64,000 bases of DNA from Roseiarcus sp963822215 (GCA_963822215.1 CAWGGX010000006.1:62001-126000), one strand, 5' to 3'. Numbered from the stretch's first letter, positions 9,481-19,274 are shown. Translations and numbers: made by a program. Notes: generated from the sequence alone by a model not told the origin.

Positions 9481-9909
9481 CGCGGTTTGGGAAAGCCGAC
9501 CCGCGTCGCCGCCGAAACGAAGCAGCTCCGTCAAGTGGCATCGGCTCTGGGCATGCAGCAACCAAGCTTCGGCCGAGAGCACTATGGACCAACCCGCTTT
9601 TACGAGGTCTTGTGGACGTTCCTTCCGAGCTTGTGAGTGTCAATAGCCCTGAGCCTCAAAAGGGCTAGGGCGCGACGGCGGGGTGTGATCTCCCTCAGCA
9701 AGTTACCGGTTTCGGTGTGCGTTGCATTCGCGACGCAATTTCGCGATCATGACCGCGACCCGGTTCAGGCGACGAACGAAGCTACAAATTATCGCTGCAA
9801 GATACGCCGTAGCTGATCTTCGGGAAGCTGATCAGCGCATTTCAAAAAGCCGTGCGTTTCGCGTAACGTTCGGGCATCGTCTTCAACCAGGAGCCACGCG
9901 GCTCTCCTC
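9481..9909 (+). other. gap of ~430 bp with a short open fragment
   Basis: No complete gene is visible. A short open stretch ending at 9632 reads QLRQVASALGMQQPSFG...FYEVLWTFLPSL-stop, which looks like the tail of a protein, but I cannot assign it. The rest is unassigned; the SRPBCC start follows directly. Confidence 0.3.
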
Positions 9910-10368
9910 ATGGGATGGGACATCGAAACCGAGATCGTCATTGCGGCGCCTCCGGCGGCCGTCTGGCAGATTCTGACCGACTTTCCGAAATATCCGGAAT
10001 GGAATCCGTTCATCCTGGAGGTGGACGGCACGGTTCGGTCGGGAGCCGCTGTTCGTTACCGGTTCGAATTCCCGAGGGGCGTTCGCATCTGGGCGGTCGC
10101 CCACATATTGGTGCTCGAGCCGGACCACGAGCTTGTGTGGACGTCGCATGCGCTCTCCGACATCGTCTTCCGCGGTGATCACCATTTTCGGATCGAGCCG
10201 GTCGGGGCGGGTTCGCTCTTCCGACATGGCGAGCATTTCAGCGGCGCGCTGGTTCCGCTCGCGGCCCCCGTTCTTCGGCTGCAAGGGCCCGAAATTTACG
10301 GCGCCTTGAATCGCGCGCTCAAACAAAGGGTTGAGGCGGGCGTAGCCCCTGTCGGGCCTTCCGAGTGA
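9910..10368 (+). CDS. SRPBCC-fold protein (polyketide cyclase/START-like)
   Basis: A 152-residue protein with the SRPBCC signature: IETEIVIAAPPAAVWQILTDFPKYPEWNPFI near the start (conserved W..L.D...Y..WNPF) and a long C-terminal helix. Such proteins bind hydrophobic ligands in a deep pocket. The stop at 10366-10368 is 14 bases before the GMC oxidoreductase start, so the two are probably co-transcribed and may act on the same hydrophobic substrate (inference). The pair lies between the two halves of a hydrolase gene. Confidence 0.88.
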   Translation: MGWDIETEIVIAAPPAAVWQILTDFPKYPEWNPFILEVDGTVRSGAAVRYRFEFPRGVRIWAVAHILVLEPDHELVWTSHALSDIVFRGDHHFRIEPVGAGSLFRHGEHFSGALVPLAAPVLRLQGPEIYGALNRALKQRVEAGVAPVGPSE

Positions 10369-10382
10369 AAGAGGAGAACGGG

Positions 10383-12053
10383 ATGACCAGTCGCCTCGCC
10401 GTCGCCCGGGCCGATCTCAAATCCCATTACGAGGTCGTCGTCGTCGGATCTGGCTACGGCGGGAGCATCGCAGCCAGTCGGGTTGCGCGACGCGGTCGCT
10501 CGGTCTGCCTGTTCGAACGCGGCGCCGAGCGCATTCCCGGCGAGTATCCGAACACTGTCGTCGAGGTTTCAAAGGAGATTCAGTTCGACGCGCCGGCGCT
10601 TCGCGCGGGTTCCCGCACAGCGCTTTTCGATCTGCGCTACAACGACGACATCAATGTCGTGATCGGCTGTGGCCTTGGGGGCACCTCGCTCATCAACGCA
10701 GGCATGTGCTTGAGGCCGGACCCTGCAGTCTTTCAATCACCCGCGTGGCCTGCGGCGCTGCGAAAGGAGCGCGTCCTCGATCCCTATTTTGGCGCGGCGG
10801 AGGCGATGCTGAGACCGGCGCCCGCGCCGCAGTCCGCCCTCCGCTCGCCGAAAACCCGAGCCTTCGAAGCGGCTGCGACCAGCCTCGCCACCGCCGAACC
10901 TGTCCCGATCCTCGTCAATTTCGAACCCCTCGAAGGCGGCGTCAATCATGTGGGCGTCGCCCAGAACCCGTGCGTCTTTTGCGGCGACTGCGTCTCGGGC
11001 TGCAACTATGCGGCAAAGAGCACTTTGATCATGAACTATCTGCCCGACGCCAGGGCGCACGGAGCTGAGATTTTTGTCGAGGCCCTCGTTCGGCGCCTCG
11101 AGCGCAGCGGCGATTCGTGGCGGGTGCATGGTGTCTGGATCGAACACGGCGAACTCGGCGCGCATTTCGAAGTGGAGGCCGAGACCGTCGTCCTGTCCGC
11201 TGGGAGCCTCGGCAGCACCGAGGTCCTGCTGCGGTCAGCTCAAACGGGGCTCGTTCTCTCCGCACGCGTCGGCGCGCGGTTTTCCGGCAACGGCGATATG
11301 ATCGGCTTTGCCTACAACACAGAACAGACGATTGACGGCGTGGGCCTCGGCGCCCGACCCGCAGGCGCCGAAGCGATTCCCGGACCCTGCTCCACAGCGA
11401 TGATCGACTTGCGAAAGGCCGGTGCGCCGACTGCGAGCATGGTTGTGGAAGACGGCGCCATACCGGGCGCGCTCGCGCCGCTCCTCGCCCCCTTCTTCAC
11501 TCTGGAGGGCAAACTCTTTGGCGATAGCGCGGGAGAGCCGTTCGCAGACGTCGTTCGCAAAGCCGCGCGCGAGACCGAGAGCGACGCCCTCGGCGCCTAT
11601 GCCGGAGCGATCAAAAACACCCTCTTTTTTCTGCTCATGGCGCATGACGACAGTCGGGGGCGCCTCTATCTCGAAGACGACCGGATTCGCGCGACGTGTC
11701 CGGGCCTTGGAACCGATCCCCAGTTTCAGGCGGCGAGCGACGTTCTGGATCGGTTGAGCCACGCCTTGGCCGGAACCTATGTGAAGAACCCGATTTGGAA
11801 CGCCCTCACCCGCCACAACGTAGTCACGGGTCATCCACTGGGCGGATGCGCGATGGCCGACCAGGCGGAAGACGGTGTGGTGAACGACAGGGGCCAGGTC
11901 TTTTCCGCCAACGCAGGAACGGCGACCCATCCTGGCCTCTATGTGATGGACGGATCGATTGTGCCCACGTCGCTGGGGATCAACCCTTTGATGACGATCT
12001 CGGCCCTCGCCGAGCGGTGCTGCGAGCTGATGGTCGATGGCGCTCCAGCGTGA
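10383..12053 (+). CDS. GMC-family FAD-dependent oxidoreductase (cholesterol-oxidase-like)
   Basis: A 556-residue flavoprotein. Near the N-terminus is the FAD Rossmann motif VVVVGSGYGGSIAASRVA, then the GMC segment NVVIGCGLGGTSLINAG; the C-terminus has HPLGGCAMAD and the FAD-contacting GLYVMDGSIVPTSLGINPLMTISALAER. A cysteine cluster (NPCVFCGDCVSGC) in the middle resembles ferredoxin motifs and also occurs in cholesterol-oxidase-type GMC proteins. ATG 10383 is chosen because AGGAG lies 8 bases upstream; GTG 10365 is also in frame. Likely oxidises a sterol-like or other hydrophobic alcohol. Substrate not determinable. Confidence 0.9.
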   Translation: MTSRLAVARADLKSHYEVVVVGSGYGGSIAASRVARRGRSVCLFERGAERIPGEYPNTVVEVSKEIQFDAPALRAGSRTALFDLRYNDDINVVIGCGLGGTSLINAGMCLRPDPAVFQSPAWPAALRKERVLDPYFGAAEAMLRPAPAPQSALRSPKTRAFEAAATSLATAEPVPILVNFEPLEGGVNHVGVAQNPCVFCGDCVSGCNYAAKSTLIMNYLPDARAHGAEIFVEALVRRLERSGDSWRVHGVWIEHGELGAHFEVEAETVVLSAGSLGSTEVLLRSAQTGLVLSARVGARFSGNGDMIGFAYNTEQTIDGVGLGARPAGAEAIPGPCSTAMIDLRKAGAPTASMVVEDGAIPGALAPLLAPFFTLEGKLFGDSAGEPFADVVRKAARETESDALGAYAGAIKNTLFFLLMAHDDSRGRLYLEDDRIRATCPGLGTDPQFQAASDVLDRLSHALAGTYVKNPIWNALTRHNVVTGHPLGGCAMADQAEDGVVNDRGQVFSANAGTATHPGLYVMDGSIVPTSLGINPLMTISALAERCCELMVDGAPA

Positions 12054-12167
12054 GCTTGTCCCAGCGCCGTGCATCAGCCCTCGGGCGCCGACGCTGGGTA
12101 AACATTGTTGAATTCACATGGCGGATCGCAGCGGGGCGCGCCTTGACCTGGGTCAGGGCGGACGGCT

Positions 12168-12398
12168 CCTGGAAAGTCCACGCAGCTACGGACAGCCCAC
12201 TTTTCCGATCTTCGCACACGGTCGCTTTTCGTCCAGGGATCCAAGGACCCGTTCGGATCGATTCCAGAGATGGAGAACGCCTTGCCCGCGATCCCCGGTG
12301 CGCCCGCACTGGTAGTCGTGGAAGGCGCCGGGCATGACCTCAAGCGCGGTCGGTCCGATTTCGATCCCGTAGCCCGCGCCGATCTTCGCCTCAGATGA
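12168..12398 (+). pseudogene. alpha/beta-hydrolase (Tex30/KANL3-like), C-terminal fragment
   Basis: The frame reads PGKSTQLRTAHFSDLRTRSLFVQGSKDPFG ... ALVVVEGAGHDLKRGR ... ADLRLR-stop. This contains the catalytic-acid loop (GSKDPFG) and catalytic-His motif (GAGHDLK) of the family whose N-terminal part is at 9144-9480. A TGA about 25 bases upstream closes the frame, and no start is present. It is therefore a remnant, displaced ~2.7 kb from its N-terminal half by the SRPBCC-GMC pair. Confidence 0.8.
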
Positions 12399-12510
12399 AC
12401 CGCTACGGCAGTTGGAGAGTTTCATGCTGGTCGCCCGCTCGGGGTAGAGCCGCATTGCGCTCTCCCGCTATTTGGCTCCAGAGTTCGCGCGTCCTTCAGG
12501 CGAGACGCCC

Positions 12511-15090
12511 ATGCGTTCAAAAGAGCAGTCGGATCGGCTCGATCGCTACCGCGAGAGGCGGGACTTTACGCGCACCTCTGAGCCGGCGCCGGCGACGCCG
12601 GTTCGGGAAGGTTCTCAATTCGTCGTCCAGAAACATGCCGCGCGGCGCCTTCACTACGATCTTCGTCTCGAACTCGACGGGACGTTGTTGAGCTGGGCGG
12701 TCCCCGAGGGGCCGAGCCTCGTTCCGGCTGTCAAGCGGCTTGCCGTTCGGACGGAAGACCATCCGCTTGCCTATCTCGACTATGAGGGTGTGATTCCCAA
12801 AGGCGAATATGGCGGCGGGACGATGATCGTCTGGGACCGCGGCGACTGGCAGCCCTTCGGCGACCCTCGGAAGGGATTGCAGAAAGGACATCTCGACTTC
12901 GAACTTCAGGGGCGCCGCCTGAGGGGACGATGGCATCTTGTGAGGATGAAACCTCGCCCGCGCGAGAAGACCGATCAATGGCTGCTCATCAAGGCGGCGG
13001 ACGAACACGCGCGCTCGCCGGACGACGGGAGCATCGTGGAGAAGGAGACGACATCCGTTCTTTCGGGTCGAAGCAACGCCGATCTGGCCGCAACGGATTC
13101 CGTTCGGATCGATCACAGGGGTCGGGCGGACGTCGCCGCGAAACGGCGCGTCAAACTGCCAAACCTTCAAGGGGTGAAAGGCTCGCGGAAAGCCATTCTG
13201 CGCCCCTTCATCGACCCGATGCTCGCATCTGCCTCGAACAAACCGCCGGAGGGCGAGAAATGGCGGCACGAAGTCAAGTTCGACGGATACCGGATGCAGG
13301 CTCGCATCGATGGCGACAATGTCCACCTTCTCACGCGCAAGGGGCTCGACTGGACTGACCGCTTTTCCGCCGTCGCCACAGCGCTGCGCGAACTCGAACT
13401 CGGGTCTGCGATGTTGGATGGCGAAATTGTCGTCGACGATTCGTCCGGCGTCTCCCGGTTCAACGAGCTGGTGGGGGATCTGAAGTCGGGCCGCCAGGAC
13501 CGATTTCGCTATTACATGTTCGACGTTCTCTATCTCGACGGCAACGACCTCACGGGCGCCACATACCTCGACCGCAAACAGACTTTGAGCGCGCTGTTCG
13601 CGTCGCGCCCGCATTCCGATAGACTGGCCCTGAGCGAGGAGTTCGCGATCGCCGGCGACACGTTCTTCGAGCACGTCAGCCGCCTCGGCCTCGAAGGCAT
13701 GATCTCGAAGCGCGCCGACTCTCGCTATCGGAGCGGTCGCAGCGGCGATTGGCTGAAATCCCGCTGTGTCCTCGCCCAAGAGTTCGTCATTGTTGGCTTC
13801 GTTCCGTCCACGACCTCGCGCCGCGCCGTCGGATCGCTGGTGCTTGGCCTCTACGGCGCTGGCGGTCTGACGCACGCGGGTCGGGTCGGCACCGGCTTTA
13901 CCCAGGACGAAGCGAAGGCGCTCTTCGATGGACTCGACCAGATCCGAATCCAGACGTCTCCCCTGGACCGGAAGATTTCGCCGGATGCGGAGAAAGGGGT
14001 CCGCTGGATCGAGCCGCGCGTGATCGCCGAGGTCGCCCATCATGGATGGACCTCGGACGGACTGGTGTGGCACGCCTCCTTCCGAGGGTTGAGGGACGAC
14101 AAGGAGCCCCGCGAAATCGTGCGCGAGGACATCGAGGCGACGGCGACGCCGAGCACTACGCGTGCGATCGCCGGCCTCACTCATCCCGATCGGCTGCTTT
14201 GGCCCGCAGACGGCGTCACAAAGCAGGGATTGGCCGACTACTATGCCGGCGCCGCAGCATGGATCCTTCCCCATCTCGTCGGGCGGCCGTTGAGTTTGGT
14301 CCGCTGCCCCGAAGGTTTGGCCGGGGAATGCTTCTACGCAAAGCAGGCGTGGGCCGGACTGAGCGCCGCCGTGCGACGCGTGGCCGTCGGCGAGGGGCAC
14401 ATAGCGCTCGTCCTCGATGATCTCGATGGGCTGCTCGCCCTAGTGCAGGGCAGCGTGCTCGAAATTCATCCCTGGGGTTCGAGCCTCAAGGATTTGGAGC
14501 GGCCGGACCGGCTGATCTTCGACCTCGATCCTGGCGAAGACGTCGCCTGGGGTTCGGTGATCGCAGCCGCTCTGGAGGTCCGCGACCGTCTCCGGTCGTC
14601 GCTCAGGCTTGAAAGCTTCGTCAAGACCACGGGAGGGAAGGGTCTTCACGTTGTGGCCCCCCTTGTTCCATCGATGGGCTGGAGCGAGGCGACGTCGCTA
14701 TGCAAGGGAGTCGCCGCTTCGATGACCGGCGACAGCCCGGACCGCTTTGTCGCCCGAATGGCGAAGATCGCACGCAAGGGAAAGATCTTTGTCGACTATC
14801 TTCGCAACGCGCGCGGCGCGACCGCGGTCGCCGCCTATTCCACGAGGGCTCGCCCAGGAGCGGCCGTATCGACTCCGCTCGATTGGAGCGAACTCTCCGA
14901 GGCCATTCGCGCCGATCACTACCGAGTGAGCAACATCGACCGTCGACTTGGAAACCTGCGGTGTGATCCGTGGGAGGGATTCTTCGAAGCGCGGCAGATT
15001 GCAGGTAGTGGTCAGGGTTCTCGGAAGCGCACCGTGTCCAGGTCAAAGGCGGCTTCGGCAATCCCGCAGGCGAAGGATCCAACGCGTTAG
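12511..15090 (+). CDS. ligD: multifunctional ATP-dependent DNA ligase D
   Basis: A 859-residue LigD with all three domains. The phosphoesterase domain comes first (residues ~35-150: FVVQKHAARRLHYDLRLELDG with H48 and D50, then GVIPKGEYGGGTM). The ATP-dependent ligase follows (~225-530) with K256 in EVKFDGYR as the adenylated lysine. The primase/polymerase domain is last (~555-840) with the metal-binding D671/D673 in LIFDLDPGED. It repairs double-strand breaks by non-homologous end joining together with Ku. Start ATG 12511 (MRSKEQSDRL) is preferred; ATG 12472 is in frame. It faces the TPR gene, whose stop lies 1 base from its own. Confidence 0.97.
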   Translation: MRSKEQSDRLDRYRERRDFTRTSEPAPATPVREGSQFVVQKHAARRLHYDLRLELDGTLLSWAVPEGPSLVPAVKRLAVRTEDHPLAYLDYEGVIPKGEYGGGTMIVWDRGDWQPFGDPRKGLQKGHLDFELQGRRLRGRWHLVRMKPRPREKTDQWLLIKAADEHARSPDDGSIVEKETTSVLSGRSNADLAATDSVRIDHRGRADVAAKRRVKLPNLQGVKGSRKAILRPFIDPMLASASNKPPEGEKWRHEVKFDGYRMQARIDGDNVHLLTRKGLDWTDRFSAVATALRELELGSAMLDGEIVVDDSSGVSRFNELVGDLKSGRQDRFRYYMFDVLYLDGNDLTGATYLDRKQTLSALFASRPHSDRLALSEEFAIAGDTFFEHVSRLGLEGMISKRADSRYRSGRSGDWLKSRCVLAQEFVIVGFVPSTTSRRAVGSLVLGLYGAGGLTHAGRVGTGFTQDEAKALFDGLDQIRIQTSPLDRKISPDAEKGVRWIEPRVIAEVAHHGWTSDGLVWHASFRGLRDDKEPREIVREDIEATATPSTTRAIAGLTHPDRLLWPADGVTKQGLADYYAGAAAWILPHLVGRPLSLVRCPEGLAGECFYAKQAWAGLSAAVRRVAVGEGHIALVLDDLDGLLALVQGSVLEIHPWGSSLKDLERPDRLIFDLDPGEDVAWGSVIAAALEVRDRLRSSLRLESFVKTTGGKGLHVVAPLVPSMGWSEATSLCKGVAASMTGDSPDRFVARMAKIARKGKIFVDYLRNARGATAVAAYSTRARPGAAVSTPLDWSELSEAIRADHYRVSNIDRRLGNLRCDPWEGFFEARQIAGSGQGSRKRTVSRSKAASAIPQAKDPTR

Positions 15091-15091
15091 C

Positions 15092-16174
15092 TTATTTGCG
15101 TGTCTCTGCTGTCTTTGCCTCAAGCCGGCAGAGATGCGCGAGGCGTCGGATTTCTGCGGCGTCTGTCGGCGACGACGGCCTGATTTGTTCCAGAAGTTGG
15201 ACAGCGGACGCAAACTCGCGCCGCCGCATGTGCAGGAGGGCGGCGTTGTGGAGGGCGTTCGCGTAGTTCGGGTCGATCACGAAGGCCCGGCGGTAGCTCG
15301 TAAGTGCGTCTGGTTCCCGCTCGTTCTTTTCCTGTAGCAGCCCGAGGTTGAACCACGCGTCCGCCATATCGGGGCTCCGGGCGATTGCTTGGCGATAGGC
15401 GATTTCCGCCTCGCGCGGAAAGCCCAGTTCGTCCAGGACGTTGCCGAGATTGAACGGGATGACCGGATCGGTCGCATCGAGACGAGCCGCAAGCTCGTAC
15501 CAGCGTCTCGCGGCGACGAGATCGCCTTCCTGTTCGCTCTCCTCGGCGAGGGCGAACACGCCGTCCGCATCGAGGTCCGACCCTTCAAGCTGCAACAGGA
15601 ACTGGCCGTCAATCTCCGCCAGCGTCCCCTCCAGCACCTTCAGCACCGCGCCCCAGGGGGCTCCGGCCAGACGAACGTTGGATAGCCGTTCTCCTTGCCG
15701 TTCTAGCGCGAGCGCAGCGGCGATGATTTTGGGAAACACGACGCCTGACGAAAAGAGCTTCCCAACCGCCCGGGCCGTGACTAGGTCCACATAGGAATAT
15801 CGGCCGTCCGTGGGTCCGAGCACGTCGAAGAGCGCGAGCGTGCCCAACTGCGTGCCACTGAGACCTGTGTGCTTGACGACTTGATCTTCTGAATATTGGC
15901 AGTTCGATGCCGGTGCGGCGTCCAGTCCTAACCGGGACCGAAATCGACGCTCGGACAGGAGGCGGACGGAAGGCTTCCGCCGAAAGTCCAGCCGAAGCTC
16001 ACCGGCATGAGAAACCGCTCGGCTTGCCATGTTGTGCCCAAGGACGATCGTGTCCGCCGTCATGGTTCCGCGGGTCAGCTTTACTCCAACCGCCGCTGAC
16101 AGCGACTGAAGCCAGCGTCCCGTAACGCCTCTGATCCGGCCATAAATGTAGACTCTTTCCGCAGAGGCAGTCAT
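15092..16174 (-). CDS. TPR protein with BRCT-like and MerR-like regions, linked to ku/ligD
   Basis: A 360-residue protein. Residues ~8-50 (RVYIYGRIRGVTGRWLQSLSAAVGVKLTRG...ADTIVLG) look like a short BRCT domain. Residues ~90-150 (YSEDQVVKHTGLSGTQLGTLALFDVL...YSYVDLVTAR) look like a MerR-type helix-turn-helix. Residues ~230-350 hold three or four TPR repeats with NLGNVLDELGFPREAEIAYRQAI. It lies between ligD (convergent) and ku (divergent, 73 bp between starts). The BRCT-like part and the location suggest a role in end joining or its regulation; this is inference. Start 16174 preferred over 16249. Confidence 0.75.
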   Translation of the reverse strand: MTASAERVYIYGRIRGVTGRWLQSLSAAVGVKLTRGTMTADTIVLGHNMASRAVSHAGELRLDFRRKPSVRLLSERRFRSRLGLDAAPASNCQYSEDQVVKHTGLSGTQLGTLALFDVLGPTDGRYSYVDLVTARAVGKLFSSGVVFPKIIAAALALERQGERLSNVRLAGAPWGAVLKVLEGTLAEIDGQFLLQLEGSDLDADGVFALAEESEQEGDLVAARRWYELAARLDATDPVIPFNLGNVLDELGFPREAEIAYRQAIARSPDMADAWFNLGLLQEKNEREPDALTSYRRAFVIDPNYANALHNAALLHMRRREFASAVQLLEQIRPSSPTDAAEIRRLAHLCRLEAKTAETRK

Positions 16175-16247
16175 AGTGCGGCGCAGATCACGTTTGTCAT
16201 CAGGTCGGAAGGTTACATTCAGCGTCGACTTTTGCGGAGTAAGGGTC

Positions 16248-17189
16248 ATGGCCCCCCGAGCAAGCTGGAAAGGCTACCTGAAGCTTTCACTCGTTTCCTG
16301 CGCGGTCAACCTCTATCCGGCCTCCAGCTCCTCGTCCCGCGTCTCTTTCAACACCATCAACCGCAAGACCGGCAACAAGGTGAAGCGGCAGTATGTCGAC
16401 GCCGTGACGGGCGACGCCGTTGAAAACGACGACCAGGCCAAAGGCTACCCGGTGGCGAACGACACCTACGTGCTTATCGACGACGAGGAACTCGACAAGA
16501 TTCAAATCGAGAGCAATCACACCGTCGATATCGAGAAATTTGTTCCGCGCTCCGAGATCGACCCGAGATATCTGGACGCGCCCTATTACATCGCGCCGGG
16601 CGAGCGGGTCGCGGAAGAGGCGTTTTCGATCATTCGCGACGCCATGCGTGACGAGAAGGTGGTCGGCCTGGGGAGAGTGGTCATGGCGCGCCGCGAGCGC
16701 CTCATTCTCCTGGAGCCGCTGGGAAAGGGATTGCTGGGCACCATTCTACGCTATGCGTCGGAGGTTCGCAGCGAGGAGTCCTATTTTGAGGGCATTCCCG
16801 AGTTGAAGCTGCCGGAGGAGATGAAGGACCTTGCGCACGTCATCATTGAGCGGAAGGCCGGGCATTTCGACGCCGCCGAGTTCAATGATCGCTACGAGGA
16901 CGCTGTCGTGGAACTCATTCGTTCGAAGCAGGAGGGTCTGCCGGCAAGAGCGCCAGAACAGCCGCGGCCGACCAATGTCGTGAATATCATGGACGCGCTT
17001 CGCAAGAGCATCGCGGCCGTTGGAGGCGCCGAGCCGGCGCCGAAAAAGAGCGACGCCAAGCCGCCCGAGGTGGCCGGCGCCTCGAAACCGAAGGCGGCCT
17101 CGAAGGCAAGAAGCGCAACCGAGCCGGCCCAAGCTCAGTCGAAGGCGCCCGCCGTTTCGACCCCAACGAGGGCAAAAAGGACCAAGTAA
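16248..17189 (+). CDS. ku: Ku protein, non-homologous end joining
   Basis: A 313-residue bacterial Ku homodimer subunit. The core starts MAPRASWKGYLKLSLVSCAVNLYPA and contains SFNTINRKTGNKVKRQYVD and the VGLGRVVMARRERLILLEP segment of the DNA-encircling ring. The last ~70 residues are an Ala/Lys/Pro-rich tail, as in rhizobial Ku proteins, thought to bind DNA ends. It recruits LigD to broken DNA ends. ATG 16248 is the natural start; the frame open from 16176 lies in the divergent promoter region shared with the TPR gene. Confidence 0.96.
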   Translation: MAPRASWKGYLKLSLVSCAVNLYPASSSSSRVSFNTINRKTGNKVKRQYVDAVTGDAVENDDQAKGYPVANDTYVLIDDEELDKIQIESNHTVDIEKFVPRSEIDPRYLDAPYYIAPGERVAEEAFSIIRDAMRDEKVVGLGRVVMARRERLILLEPLGKGLLGTILRYASEVRSEESYFEGIPELKLPEEMKDLAHVIIERKAGHFDAAEFNDRYEDAVVELIRSKQEGLPARAPEQPRPTNVVNIMDALRKSIAAVGGAEPAPKKSDAKPPEVAGASKPKAASKARSATEPAQAQSKAPAVSTPTRAKRTK

Positions 17190-17498
17190 TCAGTGCGGAG
17201 TAGGGGCGATAAGATCGACGTCCGCTGTTCGGCGCAACGGATACGTCTGCCGAGCGTCTTTCATCGGACGGTGTCAGCCGTGCGCAGACATCGGAGGCAA
17301 CCGCTCGGCACTCCTCTTCATAACCGACACCGTTCGTCGGTACCGCGGCTACCGGCCGTGTAGCCATCCCCTCCGTCACTGCTTCGTCACTGACTCGGCC
17401 TCTCAGTAAGCGACACGAAGCATGGGTCTCGGCCCTCAGGCAGCCTACATGCGCTCCGCCCGAGGGAAGCCCAATGGTCGCAGAGCAGACGGCGGTGG
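17190..17498. other. gap without a supported gene
   Basis: About 310 bp between the ends of ku and the Rieske fusion gene. No credible coding frame, tRNA or clear terminator was seen. Confidence 0.4.
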
Positions 17499-19274
17499 TC
17501 AGGAGGCCTTGAGGCTTTGATGGACTTCGCCGCCCCGCATCAGACGCCGCGCGATGTCCGCCGTCTGCAACGCCGCTCGTTCGGTCGGTGAGTGGGCGGC
17601 GAGATAACGGGCGACCGCAATGAGGATGTACCGGCCCTCGTCGGTGTCGCCCCAGACGGCGAATTGCCTGACTCCCGCTTCCAATGTCTGGTAGGCATGA
17701 AAGCCCGCGTCCTCCCGAAGCACCGCGTGCGCCAGCGTGGCGATCAGCACCTGCGGCGAATGGCCAAGCTCAAGATACCGCGCCACAAGCCGTGCCGCAC
17801 GATCAACCTGTCGCTGGCGGTCGAACGCGTCGAGCAAAGCGATCCGGATCGCCTCCTCGTCGGCAGGAAGATCGTCGAGCCGCTCCCCACCCTCGCCAGG
17901 AATACGGGCCGGCGGCACGTTGAGGTAGCGAATGAGATAGAGAGCCATGGCGCCGTGCAGCACAGCCCGCGCCGCCGCCAGATCGATGGTGGCGATCCCG
18001 ATCCGCCCGAGCATCTGGCAAAGCGCATTGGCGTAAGTGAAGACGTGGTGCGCCGTCTCCCAGTCGGCGTGCTCGTTGGCGTCGCCGAAGCGCGCCATCC
18101 TGAGCGCCGCCCCGTAAGCGACTGATCGACCAAGATCAGCGGGAGTGGCGCCGTGTCTGACGGCCGCCTTGATCGCTTCAGTGATCCCAACCGGATCGTC
18201 GCCAAGCAGCTCAAGAGCAAGCGTCGCATGATCCGACCAGCCACTCGCGCGGCGGCTCGCCGCGGACATTGCAGGCAGTTGGCCCGCCACTTCGTCACAG
18301 AGCGCGACAAGATCGACAGGCTGTCGCCATTCGGTCGACTCCTCGGCGCCCCGTGCCACCGTCATCTGACCGACAACGGTCGGCAGCACGGACGAAGCAT
18401 GCCCCCAGCCAATCAGGTCCAGGCATTCGAACGCCTTGTTGATGAAGTCGAGCGAGTGCCCGTCGTCGGCGAAGGCCCTCTCGGTCGCGGCGGCGAGCAA
18501 GGCGTCGGCGAGCGCGGCCGGTGAAAGACCCTCTGCGATGGCCGTAAGCAGGGTACGCTCGGCCGCCTCGCGATGGCGAACCTTCGTCCAGCTCCGCAAC
18601 CAACGTTTGAGGGTAGCCGCTTCCGGCCGGCTTCCGAGCGGTGCACGTTCCCTCCGTGGCGGCTGCCCGTCGCAGTCCGCCGCCACACGGCGCGCCCCGT
18701 GAAAAAGGGCGAGAAAGGCTTCGTCCTCGGGCAAAGCGGGCAACAGATTGGCGAGCGCGGTAAGGATCGTGAGGCCCACGCCCCAGCCGTCGCGGTTATG
18801 GGCTCCGAATAGCGCCGCCTGCCGCACGACGTCGGTTTTCGCCACGTCGGCCGTGAGCTGACCCTACACCGCCTTGGCGATGACGAGGCCGATGTCGTGT
18901 GCGAGGCCATCATTGAGCCGCTGGCGCCAATCTGTAGCGGGGTCGGCACGACCGAAGCTGGTCTTCACCCAGACCTCGCCGTCGCGCACCTCGACCGGGA
19001 AGGTCGGCGTGTCGTCCGCCCAGAGATCGAAGGTGCAGCCGCTTTCGAGGTCGAAGCGGGCGTGGTGCCAATGACAGGTCAGAATCCCGTCCTCGACGCC
19101 GCCCCGGTCGAGCGGGAAGCCCATGTGCGGACAACGGTTGTCGAGCGCGAAGACGCGCCCGCGGTCATAGACGACGAGGATCGGGCGATGGGCGCCATGC
19201 ACGACGATCCTGCCCTTCGCCTTCACCTCCTCGATAGTTCCCGCAAGTGTGAAGTCCGTGTTCGGCACGTCCAT
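17499..19274 (-). pseudogene. Rieske [2Fe-2S] domain protein with long C-terminal extension, interrupted by an in-frame amber codon
   Basis: The first 136 residues are a Rieske ferredoxin domain with both ligand pairs (CPHMG and CHWHHARFD). The frame meets TAG at 18866-18864 after GLVIAKAV, then stays open in the same frame for another ~450 residues (GQLTADVAKTDVVRQAALFGAHNRDGWGVGLTILTALANLLP...). I know such Rieske-plus-helical-extension proteins as single ~590-residue chains, so this reads as one gene with a nonsense mutation. A GTG at 18845 could restart the second part. The extension is mostly helical with many Ala/Leu and no known catalytic motif. Possible role: electron transfer to an unknown partner. 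Confidence 0.7.

Noticed and set aside
12517..14400. 627-codon minus-strand frame opposite ligD
   Set aside because: It lies fully within ligD, which has all three enzyme domains. The composition is that of an antisense shadow.
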